Notes: generated by a model not told the origin, from the letters alone. A DNA stretch of 64,000 nt from PALSA-693 sp963702305 (GCA_963702305.1 CAVPBX010000010.1:40593-104592), one strand, 5' to 3'; counted from the first letter of the stretch, positions 7,393-16,311 are shown. A program made the numbers and translations.

Positions 7393-8433
7393 CCGGCGGA
7401 AGTTTGTCCACCGAGGACTTAGACACCGACGTAATGTCGGGTTCTCCAGCGGCCGCATTCCGGGCCATGCCGGCCGCAACCATATCGTCATCGACCCACC
7501 GCATAAACTCGTATCGTTCGTCCTTGCCGTCTACATATTGCAGCGCTTCGACGAAACCTTTACGAACTCCCAGAGCGTCATATTCGGGGCCCAAATCCAT
7601 GATTTTGATGAGCATGACCTTCTTGTGCCCGAATCGGCCCTCACCGATCGGTTCAACTTCCTTCATGTAGTCCTTGAGCTTCTCGACCGCCGTCGACTCG
7701 AAGAAGCTTTTAACTGTCTGCGGCGACACCTCGGTTTGCATACCGTCGCCAGTAACGTTGTCGAAGCCAAACAGCTGGATGCACCGCGGTTGAAGACGTC
7801 CGCTTCGATCGGCTGAACGTTAAGCATCCGGAGCGTGTCAATCACGTCTTCGATTACCCCTGGTATCGACGCGTAGAATGCTTGTTCGGACTGTTCCGCG
7901 ACAACTTCGACCATCCGCTTGACCGCCGTGATCGGCCGATCAGACGGCTTCGAACCGGCGGCCTGAATTTGGTGCGATCCGACGGCCTGCAGGACCGACG
8001 TGGTCGCCTGCTGGAAGAACGGTCTGAGAACTGCGCCCTCGATTGGGAAAGCGGCTGCGAGTCCGTTCATAATGCCGGCCGCCAATCCGAGCGCCAAGCT
8101 GGCGTCGTCCACGTCGCTGGTCTTGTTGAGAGCGTTCTCCAACTCATTGTCCGCGTAGTCATTCAGTGCCTGATACGCGTATTGCCGCCAGTTGGATATG
8201 CGTTGACGAAGGGGACCGCTCAAGGGGTCCACAAACGACTTGAGGTCGATATGACCCAGCGAGGTTTTCTCGTCCGGGTCCCGAGCAATCAATCGGCGTT
8301 CCGCTTCCTTCCGAACATCTTCAGCGGTGGCCGAGAGTCGCCGGTAGACTGCCAACCTCAACTCGATGCTGAGGTCCGTCTCTTCGGCAGTTTCCAAGAG
8401 AATCATCGTCTTCTTGACCTGTGATTCATCCAT
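7382..8433 (-). CDS. Uncharacterised ~350-residue protein, split by one frameshift
   Basis: Two consecutive frames make one protein. The first (from 8433) reads MDESQVKKTMILLETAEETD and runs to about DVFNR near 7785. The second picks up CIQLFGFDNVTGDGMQTEVS and runs to 7382. Adding one base near 7780-7790 joins them into 350 residues. The protein is helical and acidic, with an alanine-rich central patch (ASLALGLAAGIMNGLAAAFP). I recognise no domain. Base composition is less GC-rich than the neighbours, which suggests horizontal origin. It overlaps the small toxin gene downstream. Confidence 0.55.
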
Positions 8434-8955
8434 TTTGAGTGGAATGCTCCTCGTTTAGCCGATTATCGGCCGCAGTATCCCACATCGACGCGTAGTTTCA
8501 CTTCTTTGTGACCGATCGATCCAACGAAGGGATGCGGTGTTCGAGTTCGTCCGCTGGGGCGTCGATGAGCGCTCTCATCAATGCGACCAAGGCCACGACT
8601 CCAACAGCGCGCCTGGTAGGTCGATCAGGCCCCGACCGCAGCCTTCGACTCGGGCAGGAGGGCGCGAACTGAGCGGCCGCTCCGAACGACGGCTCGGATC
8701 TTGGACTTTGGTCAAGTACTTGGCACGGAACGAACGGCCAGAACGCTCACGCCGAACGTGACGAATCCAGGGGCCGTCAGGCCTACTGAAACTTGCTCCG
8801 GGACTTAGCCGTGGCCTCCAGTCACCGTTCCTCCAGGTCGCTCATCTAGGTCGGCGGGCCAGTTCCCGCAGCACGGCGGCCGGCTTGAGCAGTCTTGAGG
8901 GGGTCCAGGGATCCTCGGCTGCGACCCCCTCGGCTTCAGCCGCTTTCAAGCCGAT
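8434..8955. other. Intergenic stretch; holds an in-frame tail after the ADP-ribosyltransferase stop
   Basis: No rightward gene is convincing. On the minus strand, directly after the TAG of the ADP-ribosyltransferase gene, the same frame continues for 38 codons to a TGA at 8842-8844 and ends PSRLLKPAAVLRELARRPR. It could be an ancestral C-terminus cut off by a new stop, or a tiny gene from TTG at 8949. The remainder up to 8433 appears empty. Confidence 0.3.
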
Positions 8956-10575
8956 CTAAGACCTGTGTTCGGAGGGGCCGTCGTCGTCACTCTTGGCGGC
9001 GAGGGAGGCCAGCACCGCCGCTGTATCATCGTCGGCCTTCTCCATCTTGCTGAGGGCGCGCTGCAAGTCGCTCGTGTTGAGGTCCGTTGCCCTGTCCGGG
9101 CGCTTGCGATCGAGTCCCAGGGTGCCGGGACTGCTCGGCAGAGCGAACTGATCCGCCGCCGGCCGGGGTGAGGCGGCTTGCCACGGGGTCTTCCTCTTCC
9201 TCGGCGTCTCGGTGGGCTGCGTCACCGGAGTCTTCGCGCTCGACGGGGTCGGGATCCTCTTTATCCGGACGGCGTAGAACTCCATGGGCAGCGGCTTCTT
9301 GGCCTTCTTCGCCTCTTCGGCGACCTCGGCGTATTTCGAGCCCGGGTCCTTGATCAGCTCGACCGATACGATCTCGAAGGTCGTACCGGGCAGGATCAGG
9401 ACCTCGGCCTCCTCCTGGACCATGGCCATACCGGAGACATCGCGTCCACCGCTGTCGACGAGAGTCGTCAGTACACCGACGCTCTTGGCAGGATCGGCCA
9501 CGGATCCGGAGGCGAGGAAGTACGCGAACTTGAGGGCGATGTTGGTGTCTTTGGATGAGCTCCCCAGCGCACCGAAGGTGGTGGTCTTCCCCGGGGCGAA
9601 CTGGCTCTTGAAGTCCTCCGGCGTATAGCGCGCCCCCCGGTAGGTCGGGCCGTTGTGAGGCTTCATCTTCTTGAGTCCCTGGACCGCCACGCCAGCGTGG
9701 AGTCCACCCTCCTCCTTGAGCGTCTTGTCGTCAAGCGATGCCCAGGCCTCCGGACTCTTACCCTTACGCTCCTTCGACTGCTGATCGGCCAACCAGCCCG
9801 AGCTGTTGGCCGTTACCGGATTGATGTAGCTGAAGTCGCCGGCCGAGTAGATCGTGATGGCCGATACCTCGGCGTCGGTGAGCCCGTACTTCTTCTGCAT
9901 GGCCTGGATGCGCTCGGCGCGCCCCGGGCCCTGGTACTTGGGATTGGGAATGCCCTTCGTGTGGTCGGTCGCGCCCATTTTGCCGAAAGCGGTGAGCCCC
10001 TTGAACCCCCCCTGTGCTCCCCCCGCTTCCTTGACATCGCCCTGGTAGATGTCCAGGGCCTCACCTTTGCTCAGGTTGGCACGCTCAGTGTTGACGTCAT
10101 CCTGGAGCCGAGCGATGACCTTGGCCCGGCTCTTCCGGTCCTTGCCGAAGGAGGTGATGTACTTGGTGCAGAGGTCGTCGATGTGTTCGAGCTGCCGGGA
10201 CTGAAGACTTCCCTTCGACGCGCCCGTCTCGGCCTGCTTGCGATAGTCGGAAAGGAGGCGCCGAATGTCGCCGAACAGCTTCGCATCGGGATCCTTCGAG
10301 CCGGCCTTCAGACCCGTCACCCGTTTGACTGTGTCACCCACGCTGTCTAGATCGGATGGCTTTGTCTTCAGCAGGGGCTGCACCGGCTGAGGGCGTCGAC
10401 CCAACATCTGGCTCACCGCCCGGTTGCCGGCTTGACTCTGCAAGGCGGCGATGGCTCCGAGGCCTAGTGGGCTCGCCTCGGCGCGGGTGGTTCGCCTCGT
10501 TCTTTCGGCCGGAGTCTCTCCGGCCGAAGTCGTCGCGCCGATATGCGGCACGGGCCGCTGCGATCCCATGTCCAC
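8956..10575 (-). CDS. ADP-ribosyltransferase toxin with eCIS-cargo-like N-terminus
   Basis: 539 residues without a Sec signal. Residues 37-59 (LGLGAIAALQSQAGNRAVSQ, then MLG) match the AGNxAVxxL motif near the N-terminus of many proteins linked to extracellular contractile injection systems in actinobacteria, often beside DUF4157. Residues ~225-430 form an ADP-ribosyltransferase exoenzyme fold: YGLTDAEVSAITIYSAGDF, catalytic Arg313 (TYRGARY), the STS-like Ser339-341 (ALGSSSKD), and the E-x-E at Glu389/Glu391 (QEEAEVLILPGTTFEIV). An Arg-Ser-ExE arrangement predicts arginine-directed modification of a host or competitor protein. Residues 60-220 are a helical spacer and the tail is proline-rich and charged. 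No injection-system genes are in the window. Confidence 0.8.
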   Translation of the reverse strand: MDMGSQRPVPHIGATTSAGETPAERTRRTTRAEASPLGLGAIAALQSQAGNRAVSQMLGRRPQPVQPLLKTKPSDLDSVGDTVKRVTGLKAGSKDPDAKLFGDIRRLLSDYRKQAETGASKGSLQSRQLEHIDDLCTKYITSFGKDRKSRAKVIARLQDDVNTERANLSKGEALDIYQGDVKEAGGAQGGFKGLTAFGKMGATDHTKGIPNPKYQGPGRAERIQAMQKKYGLTDAEVSAITIYSAGDFSYINPVTANSSGWLADQQSKERKGKSPEAWASLDDKTLKEEGGLHAGVAVQGLKKMKPHNGPTYRGARYTPEDFKSQFAPGKTTTFGALGSSSKDTNIALKFAYFLASGSVADPAKSVGVLTTLVDSGGRDVSGMAMVQEEAEVLILPGTTFEIVSVELIKDPGSKYAEVAEEAKKAKKPLPMEFYAVRIKRIPTPSSAKTPVTQPTETPRKRKTPWQAASPRPAADQFALPSSPGTLGLDRKRPDRATDLNTSDLQRALSKMEKADDDTAAVLASLAAKSDDDGPSEHRS

Positions 10576-10936
10576 CTCCCGTCAGGACTTTGCGTCGCCC
10601 GCAAAGGACACTCTCCCCGTTAGTTTATCCTGAGGACAAATCGCGTTCCATTGCCGTTCGATGGTCCGCCGGCCAACCGGCTGCTCTGCTGGGTGCGTTC
10701 GCAGCGCCATCAGGCCTGCGACGGTTGCCGACATCGGCCTTGTCGAAGGCGCCCGCCATCGGGACCGTCGAGGACGGTCGGGCCCAAGGAGGTGGTGCGG
10801 CGGACGACAGCAAATGCGGTGGCGCTGGCGCGTGACGACACGCAGACCTTGGTGAAGATGCTGGATAAGTGGCGGGACTCCGTCTTGGGGCGAAGAAGAG
10901 CTCGTTGGCGATCGCGTTGCTCGTGAACCGTGGATC
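10576..10936. other. Intergenic stretch between the toxin gene and a substrate-binding-protein remnant
   Basis: The leftward frame of the remnant continues through here (SSSPQDGVPPLIQHLHQGLR and on) but has lost all family character. I see no independent gene. The toxin promoter presumably lies between about 10576 and 10650, where the sequence is locally AT-richer (GTTAGTTTATCCTGAGG). Confidence 0.4.
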
Positions 10937-11418
10937 GCCTCGTCTCTGGTGACGGCGTTGAGAGCCTGGACGAACATCATTCCTGACATCCGCCCGTACG
11001 CGGCGTAAAGGTCCGGTATGCGATGGAACAACGCCTGGTACCACTTGTCAAACAAGGCCACCTCGGGGATGGTGGCCGCGTCTTCGCCGGCGACCATGGC
11101 CTCACTCTGCTGTAGGACCGACCCGTTGACCGCGCTGCCTGCGCTCAGGAAGGTCGGGTCGTACACGTTGACACCCCAGTTGGCAAACGGCGGACTGAAC
11201 CCGTCGATCTGCATCGCGGCGGCCATCCGGGCGTAGCTGGCGGCATCGCCTTGGAACACGATGCCTCGTGCTCCGGCCTGCTGCATGAGGGCGATGTCCC
11301 CGTTGAAGGTGGGGTCGGTCGGCTGGAGATTGAAGTCTTTGAACACGAAGTCGTAGCCGATGGACGCTAGGGCGGTCTGTTCAGCCGCGGCTCGTGCGAT
11401 CCCGCCGGGCACGTTCAC
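10937..11418 (-). pseudogene. Fragment of a type-1 periplasmic substrate-binding protein
   Basis: Roughly 160 residues resemble the second lobe of Leu/Ile/Val-type binding proteins: YDFVFKDFNLQPTDPTFNGD, QQAGARGIVFQGDAASYAR, FANWGVNVYDPTFL, LFDKWYQALFHRIPDLYAAY, GRMSGMMFVQAL. The secretion signal and first lobe are missing upstream, and the homology stops at about 10940 where the frame becomes meaningless. No permease or ATPase genes are near. This is a deletion remnant of an ABC uptake gene rather than a one-base error. Confidence 0.65.
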
Positions 11419-11593
11419 GGCGAGGAATCGTCGCCGCGGGCGCTGACTGCGACGTCCGGTGTGAAGGAGACGTGGGGTCAGATCGGATCACGGCTCTGAT
11501 GTGACCGCCGACGCCCAAATTCTTTTGGCGTCAACTGCACGGCAATGATTTACGTCGCGGAGTGCGACGATCGTTCTGCATCTCGTCTCAGCC

Positions 11594-12054
11594 TCAGCTC
11601 CGACGCTTCAGCTCCCAGGTCAGGTTGAGCCGACCGGCGTCATATTCACGAAGTGTCATCTTCGCCTCGAAGCCGACGAGGTTTCGGTCGTCCGCGGCCA
11701 GTCGCTCCAGTTCGGCCCTGGCAAGAACAAGGTCCCATGCGAGGGCAAATCCAGCCGACCACTGCCGCACGGTGACGTTCTCGTCAGACAGGTAGCCAGA
11801 AATTGCAGCTCGCCCGTCGGCTGAAGGTGCACCGACTGGAGGTCGTCGACCAAGCGATTCCATCGACGCGGGTCACCGCCTGTCTCAATGCGGGCTTCGT
11901 GCATGGCGAGAAGCGTGTCGTGGTAGTCCTCGACTAGCGCCGGCACGTCCTTGGGGTCTCGCGCATCCACCCGGCCAGAATGCCTCATCTGCGCTCGCCG
12001 TGGGCCGGGTGCCGAATCGTCGGACCGGCGCAGAACGACGGTTATGGGATACAT
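11594..12054 (-). CDS. DUF2019-like protein, split by one frameshift
   Basis: The first frame (from 12054) contributes ALVEDYHDTLLAMHEARI and RRWNRLVDDLQSVHLQ. The second, after a one-base loss near 11800-11825, continues AISGYLSDENVTVRQWSAG, FALAWDLVLARAELERLAA and GFEAKMTLREYDAGRL to 11594. Together they give ~153 residues matching DUF2019 (helical-repeat-like, ending FxAxMTLREWxxG). An inner ATG at 11988 is an alternative start. Some relatives sit near polymorphic toxins and are suspected immunity proteins; that role is only a possibility here. Confidence 0.5.
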
Positions 12055-12073
12055 CCATAACCCTCTAGACGAC

Positions 12074-12457
12074 TCATGATGCTACCGCATAATATCGGAA
12101 GCTTCTAGCGGTACGGGGAGGGGCCGCCCCGACTCCGGCATTGATGGCGTGAAGGGTACGTGCCAAACGTACGTCTGAGTTAGCAGGGTAAAAGCGCTGG
12201 TTGGGGTGGGCAGTGTATGGATGGTCTTCGAAGTTGAGGACGAGCAGGGGTCGATTGGGGTCCGCAACTGCGTCCTGGTTCGTCGGCGACTTCAGTGCCT
12301 CTCCTGACTTGGGCGGGCGGCGGTGAGTGTCCGTGCGAATGTCCCCGCCGGCCCTGGCTCTGGCTCGGTTTGAGCTGTCCGGATCGACAACTGGTCGGGT
12401 GGTAAGAAGCGGCAATGGAATCTCGCCCGTTGTCCGATGGCCGCGACATCCCCGCAC
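12074..12457 (-). CDS. Doubtful small gene upstream of the DUF2019-like gene
   Basis: The 3' part reads like protein: RPLLVLNFEDHPYTAHPNQR then ANSDVRLARTLHAINAGVG. The 5' half overlaps the rightward aldo/keto reductase gene and its promoter, so the true start is unclear (none obvious before ~12300). It ends 19 bases before the DUF2019-like gene, suggesting a two-gene leftward unit. I do not recognise the family. Confidence 0.25.
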   Translation of the reverse strand: MRGCRGHRTTGEIPLPLLTTRPVVDPDSSNRARARAGGDIRTDTHRRPPKSGEALKSPTNQDAVADPNRPLLVLNFEDHPYTAHPNQRFYPANSDVRLARTLHAINAGVGAAPPRTARSFRYYAVAS

Positions 12458-13203
12458 TGGCCCTGGGGGTGTGGCAGATCCGAAACGGGCGCGACTGCGT
12501 GAACGCCGTGCGATGGGCGCTCGACCTCGGCTACCGCCACATCGATACCGCCCAACTGTATGGCAACGAGGAGAGCGTCGGCCGGGCCGTGCGGGACAGC
12601 GGGGTGCCCCGAGAAGAGCTGTTCATCACCACCAAGTTCGCCCCGTCGCGTCGCGATCCGGCGGCAGAAGCCGAGGGCAGTTTGCGGCGACTGGGCCTCG
12701 ACTACGTGGACTTGTATCTCGTCCATTGGCCCCAGGGCGGTGCCACCCGGGCCTGGCCGGGGATGGAGAAGGCCCGACAGCTCGGCTACACCCGCTCGAT
12801 CGGGGTGTCCAACTACGGGGTGGGCGAGATGAACGAGGTCATGCGCAGCGCCGAGGTTCCTCCGGTCGTGAACCAGGTCCAGTTCAGCCCGTTCGAGTAC
12901 CGGCGAGCCCTGCTCGAAACCGCCCTTAGCCACCACATGGTTGTGGAGGCCTACAGCCCTTTGGGGACCGGCCGCCATCTCGCAGACCGGCGGGTGGGCG
13001 AGGTCGCGTCTCGGGTCGGCCGTTCCCCTGCTCAGGTCCTGCTGCGCTGGTGCCTCCAACGCGACACCGTGGTCCTGCCCAAGTCGACGCACCGCGACCG
13101 CATCGACGAGAACGCCAGAATCTTCGACTTCGAGCTATCCGCCGACGACATGGCCGAGCTCGACAAGCTGGACGGCACGGGCGGAACGGGCCAGGCTGGC
13201 TAG
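12415..13203 (+). CDS. Aldo/keto reductase
   Basis: 262 residues, normal for the 2,5-diketo-gluconate-reductase-like branch. The catalytic tetrad is complete: Asp44 and Tyr49 in HIDTAQLYGNEESVG, Lys74 in ITTKF and His104 in LVHWP. The NADPH site is indicated by VLPKSTHRDRIDENARIFDF, and the substrate-side motif NQVQFSPF is present. It is a cytosolic NADPH-dependent reductase of carbonyls; the physiological substrate cannot be read. It stands alone, with divergent or unrelated neighbours. The ATG follows GGTAAGAAGCGGCA, a weak ribosome site. Confidence 0.92.
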   Translation: MESRPLSDGRDIPALALGVWQIRNGRDCVNAVRWALDLGYRHIDTAQLYGNEESVGRAVRDSGVPREELFITTKFAPSRRDPAAEAEGSLRRLGLDYVDLYLVHWPQGGATRAWPGMEKARQLGYTRSIGVSNYGVGEMNEVMRSAEVPPVVNQVQFSPFEYRRALLETALSHHMVVEAYSPLGTGRHLADRRVGEVASRVGRSPAQVLLRWCLQRDTVVLPKSTHRDRIDENARIFDFELSADDMAELDKLDGTGGTGQAG

Positions 13204-13415
13204 CCGCAGGTCCGATCCTCGAATCCCAGGTCCTCCAAGGTGCGGCGCACAGTTCGTGACAGACGGCCACGTGGACTTCATGGCCTTCGGTCACCTCGGT
13301 GGTCCTCGGCAGTCATCCCAATATCCCGTCGGCGGCGGCATCGCACCGCGAAACGCCGGGTAAGAGGGACGCGTCGCCGGGGGGCGACTCGACACTAGCA
13401 CGTGATATTCATGCG
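13204..13415. other. Short intergenic region
   Basis: No gene, repeat or clear terminator recognised between the reductase and the leftward HTH gene. Confidence 0.4.
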
Positions 13416-13694
13416 TCACTGGGACTCAGGATGATCGTCTGTCTGATCCAAGGTATGCGCATGTTTCTTGTGAACTGCCTGGGCACTCACGCCCGCCCAA
13501 GAGGCGATCTTCGCCCAGCTGTGGCCAGCCTGACGCAGCCGTCTGACCTGATAGCTCTCGCAGAACCCGGCCATGGAACGCAGAGCACGGATTCCCCCGA
13601 AGGCGAGTTCGGGATCGTCGTCGAGGCCCAAGGAACCGGTGGGGTCACGCTGGGCGAGTTGAAGGAACACATCGTCGTCTGCGTCGGGCATCAA
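13416..13694 (-). CDS. Small helix-turn-helix protein
   Basis: 92 residues. An acidic head (PDADDDVFLQLAQRD) is followed by a long helix and a Sigma70-r4/homeodomain-like helix-turn-helix: RRLRQAGHSWAKIASWAGVS then AQAVHKKHA. Short actinobacterial proteins with this HSWAxIxxxxGVSxQAxHKKH pattern are common and often accompany Clp-N domain genes; no such partner is present. The function is probably DNA binding, with the target unknown. Confidence 0.6.
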   Translation of the reverse strand: MMPDADDDVFLQLAQRDPTGSLGLDDDPELAFGGIRALRSMAGFCESYQVRRLRQAGHSWAKIASWAGVSAQAVHKKHAHTLDQTDDHPESQ

Positions 13695-13912
13695 CGGACG
13701 GTCGTTGATACCACCGTCCCCCGAGTTGAAGTGTGCAGCACCGTCGATTTAGGCCTGTGACCTGGGCCGATGCATGAAGGCATCCTGACACGAGAACGGC
13801 CGCGAAGGGCATGTGCCCGTCAACATCCGGAAGTCCTCCGACGTGGTGCACGCACCCTCGCCGAGCTGATCGACCGGCGGATGCTCGACCGCCGTTAGGT
13901 GGTGATATCGCC

Positions 13913-15178
13913 TCACGAAGCGAGCTGCAGAAGAAGCGGGAGCGACACGAGACGACGGACCATCAGGTTCAAGTGATACCGCAGGGGTGGGGCCGAGGGA
14001 TCGATCCCGAACGTCCGCGTGCGGGAGAGCAGCGTCTCGATGGCCACCTTCGCCTCGACCCGGGCCAGAGGCGCGCCGACGCAGAGGTGGATGCCCCACC
14101 CAAAACCCACATGATGACGGGGATTGGGTCGATCGAGCCGAACTTCGTCGGGGTGGTCGTAGGCGGCTGGATCCCGGTTTGCCGCAGGCCACATGAGCAC
14201 GAGGTGCGACCCGGCCGGCACGGTTTTGCCTTCGAGTTCGACGTCGCGAGTGACGGTCCGGTAGTGACCCCGGAACGGCGGGTCGAACCGGCATGCCTCC
14301 TCCACGAACACCGGGACCAGTGACGGATCAGCGCGAAGCTGGTCTTGGAGATCGGGCCGCTCGGCCAGGATTCGCACCGCCGTGCCGGTGAGACTGGTCG
14401 TTGATTCACCACCGGCCGCGATGAGGACATTAAGGATGCTGATGGCCTCAAAGTCGTTGATCTCATTGTCGACAACGGCTTGGGCGAGGATCCCGATCAT
14501 CGTGCCCGCGTAGGGCGAGACGTCTTCCTTCGCTCGAGCGTACGCTTCTACGACCGGAGCGAAATCGTTCATGGAGTTCTGCTCGATCTCCTTGATCCGC
14601 TCTTCGGACACGAAGCCGCTGATCCGTTCGAGTGACTCGTATCCTTGCTTCTTCAGGTGGGGGGCAAGCGAATCGGGAAGTCCGAGGATGCGGGCCACCA
14701 TCACCATGGGAAGCGGCTCGGCGACGAGGCTCATCCATTCGAAGCGGCCATCGGGGGGCACTTCCGACATGGCATTGTCCATCAAGGCTTGGAACTCCGG
14801 TTCCATCGCTCTCATAGTCGCGGTCGAAAGCTTCCGGCTCACGACCGTACGTTGGCGTCCGTGGGCTGGCGGATCGGCGCCGGCCAAGCCGCCGCCGCTT
14901 TCTTCGACCGCAACCGCATATCCGGCTGCGGTCACCGGACGGAGGGCTGGTGTCGCCCAGTCGCCTTTGTGGAGGAAGTCGCCAGACATCGAGGAGAAGT
15001 CCTCAGTCCTTCTCACGACGTCATAGATCGTCTCGGCTCGGGTCACGAGGTAGGCGCCGCCAGAGCCGGCGATCTCATGCACTGGATCATTCTCACGCAG
15101 GTGCCGGTAGTACTCGTAGGGGTCTTGCATGACGGCCGGATCGAACAGCGGGTCAATGTCAGGTTCCTGCGCGGTCAT
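13913..15178 (-). CDS. Cytochrome P450 monooxygenase
   Basis: 421 residues. The heme loop FGWGIHLCVG (359-368, Cys366), the ExxR pair EACR (294-297) and the I-helix oxygen-activation motif AAGGESTTS (254-262) are all intact. In the I-helix, Glu replaces the more common Asp/Glu-Thr order but keeps ES-TT. The protein is soluble and needs an external ferredoxin and reductase, neither of which is adjacent. The ATG at 15178 is chosen for AAAGGGGAG just before it; the longer open frame to 15544 covers an upstream remnant. It is divergent from a TetR regulator, which probably controls it. The substrate is unknown. Confidence 0.92.
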   Translation of the reverse strand: MTAQEPDIDPLFDPAVMQDPYEYYRHLRENDPVHEIAGSGGAYLVTRAETIYDVVRRTEDFSSMSGDFLHKGDWATPALRPVTAAGYAVAVEESGGGLAGADPPAHGRQRTVVSRKLSTATMRAMEPEFQALMDNAMSEVPPDGRFEWMSLVAEPLPMVMVARILGLPDSLAPHLKKQGYESLERISGFVSEERIKEIEQNSMNDFAPVVEAYARAKEDVSPYAGTMIGILAQAVVDNEINDFEAISILNVLIAAGGESTTSLTGTAVRILAERPDLQDQLRADPSLVPVFVEEACRFDPPFRGHYRTVTRDVELEGKTVPAGSHLVLMWPAANRDPAAYDHPDEVRLDRPNPRHHVGFGWGIHLCVGAPLARVEAKVAIETLLSRTRTFGIDPSAPPLRYHLNLMVRRLVSLPLLLQLAS

Positions 15179-15209
15179 GGGCTCCCCTTTGGTGTCTGCG
15201 ACTGCTTTC

Positions 15210-15311
15210 TCATGAGCGGACCTTGAGGATCGCCCCATGCGGCGTCTTACGTATGTTGTCCACGTCGACCTTGCCGGGTTCGACATAGACCACCGCCTGG
15301 TTGCCTGCCAT
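15210..15311 (-). pseudogene. N-terminal remnant of a glutathione-independent formaldehyde dehydrogenase-like gene
   Basis: A 33-codon frame with a good ribosome site (AGGAGG, 6 bases before ATG) reads AGNQAVVYVEPGKVDVDNI and then PHGAILKVRS before TGA. This mirrors the first ~50 residues of zinc alcohol dehydrogenases of the formaldehyde dismutase type (VVYxGPGKVEV...HGxILKVxST), with an internal deletion and then a stop just before the ICGSDxH zinc motif. It lies 31 bases before the P450 start, so it may act as a leader peptide for P450 translation. Confidence 0.5.
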
Positions 15312-15581
15312 GGTGGATCCTCCTGTTCATCTCCAAATATCGGCTTCTCGAGCGCATGGTCGAGAGGCCGGGGGTCGCGTCGTTTGGAAGAATATAAGCC
15401 GGCGCTGTTTTCCTTTGAGGTGGGGTCGCAAATCAGCCGACAACAACGAGGCGAGCCACGCCGTGGGCGAAGAAAACGTCGCCCCATGGCGACGGACCCG
15501 CGAGCGAATACCGCACCAGTAAGACCACCCCCTTGGAGCCACAACTACTCTTCTAGTCGTGAACTATAGTCGAGTTGTGAT

Positions 15582-15607
15582 CCGGCGTCCAGTCTAATGG
15601 ACGCCGG
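15582..15607. promoter_or_regulatory. Perfect 10-bp inverted repeat across the TetR start codon
   Basis: CCGGCGTCCA (15582-15591), a 6-base spacer GTCTAA and TGGACGCCGG (15598-15607) are perfect reverse complements. The ATG of the TetR gene begins at 15597 inside the repeat. It may be the TetR operator, blocking both its own gene and the divergent P450, or an mRNA hairpin limiting TetR translation. Confidence 0.55.
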
Positions 15608-16274
15608 TTCTGCATCCGAGGGTTTCGGGGTTCCCGAGGCGCTACCAGACGCCCGTGCTCGCAGACGAGCTGCGCGTCGGGACGAGAACCGGACCGGGAT
15701 TCTCGACGCGGCTGAGCGAGTGTTCGGCAAGTCCGGGATACGAGACGGCTCCCTGCGCCAGATTGCTCACCTCTCCGGGTTCTCCACTGCGGCCATCTAT
15801 ACGTTCTTCGACAACAAGCAGCACTTATTGGCCGAGACGGTCGCCCGACGGGGCGTCGAGCTGAACGGCAAGTTGCGAACCGTGGCCGAAAGCGACCTAC
15901 CCCCACTGGAAAAGCTCCACCGCATTGTTGACGTCACGGAGGCATTCTTCGAGGCACACCCCGACTTCCGGCTGATGCTCCGTCACATTGCCGGCGGCGC
16001 GATCGTCGGGCCGGTTCTCGCCGAGCATGCGGGCGACGGAGGCCGTCGTTTCGTGGAGGCCATGACGCTTCTCGCTGACATCGTCGCGGACGGGCAGAAG
16101 GCGGCCCAGGTTCGCGACGGCGATGCCTACGCCATTGCGCACTTTTACGCCGTGCTCGTCAACGAGCACGTCTACCTGGCTACCGGCGGTGAATCCACGA
16201 TCGGGGCGCTCACCTCCGCACAGTTTCACGAGCTCATCGACGGAACGCTCCGCAATCCGACTCGGTCACCGTGA
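15597..16274 (+). CDS. TetR-family transcriptional regulator
   Basis: 225 residues. The N-terminal DNA-binding domain (about residues 28-75) is typical: TGILDAAERVFGKSGIRDGS, LRQIAHLSGFSTAAIYTFFD, NKQHLLAETVARRG. The ligand domain is all-helical, with FFEAHPDFRLMLRHIAGGAI. It is divergent from the P450 gene and separated by ~285 bases, so local control of the P450 is the natural reading. There is no clear ribosome site, because the start codon lies in the inverted repeat; leaderless translation is possible. Confidence 0.88.
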   Translation: MDAGSASEGFGVPEALPDARARRRAARRDENRTGILDAAERVFGKSGIRDGSLRQIAHLSGFSTAAIYTFFDNKQHLLAETVARRGVELNGKLRTVAESDLPPLEKLHRIVDVTEAFFEAHPDFRLMLRHIAGGAIVGPVLAEHAGDGGRRFVEAMTLLADIVADGQKAAQVRDGDAYAIAHFYAVLVNEHVYLATGGESTIGALTSAQFHELIDGTLRNPTRSP

Positions 16275-16311
16275 GGCGCAAGCCTGATCCCGTCTTGGCA
16301 AGCTAGGGGGG

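Noticed and set aside
8537..8761. Small rightward frame in the 8.4-8.9 kb gap
   Set aside because: No ribosome site, no domain, Arg/Ser-rich shadow composition.
9655..10350. Rightward frame opposite the ADP-ribosyltransferase gene
   Set aside because: Antisense shadow: Leu/Arg/Gly-rich, no domain, fully inside a well-supported gene.
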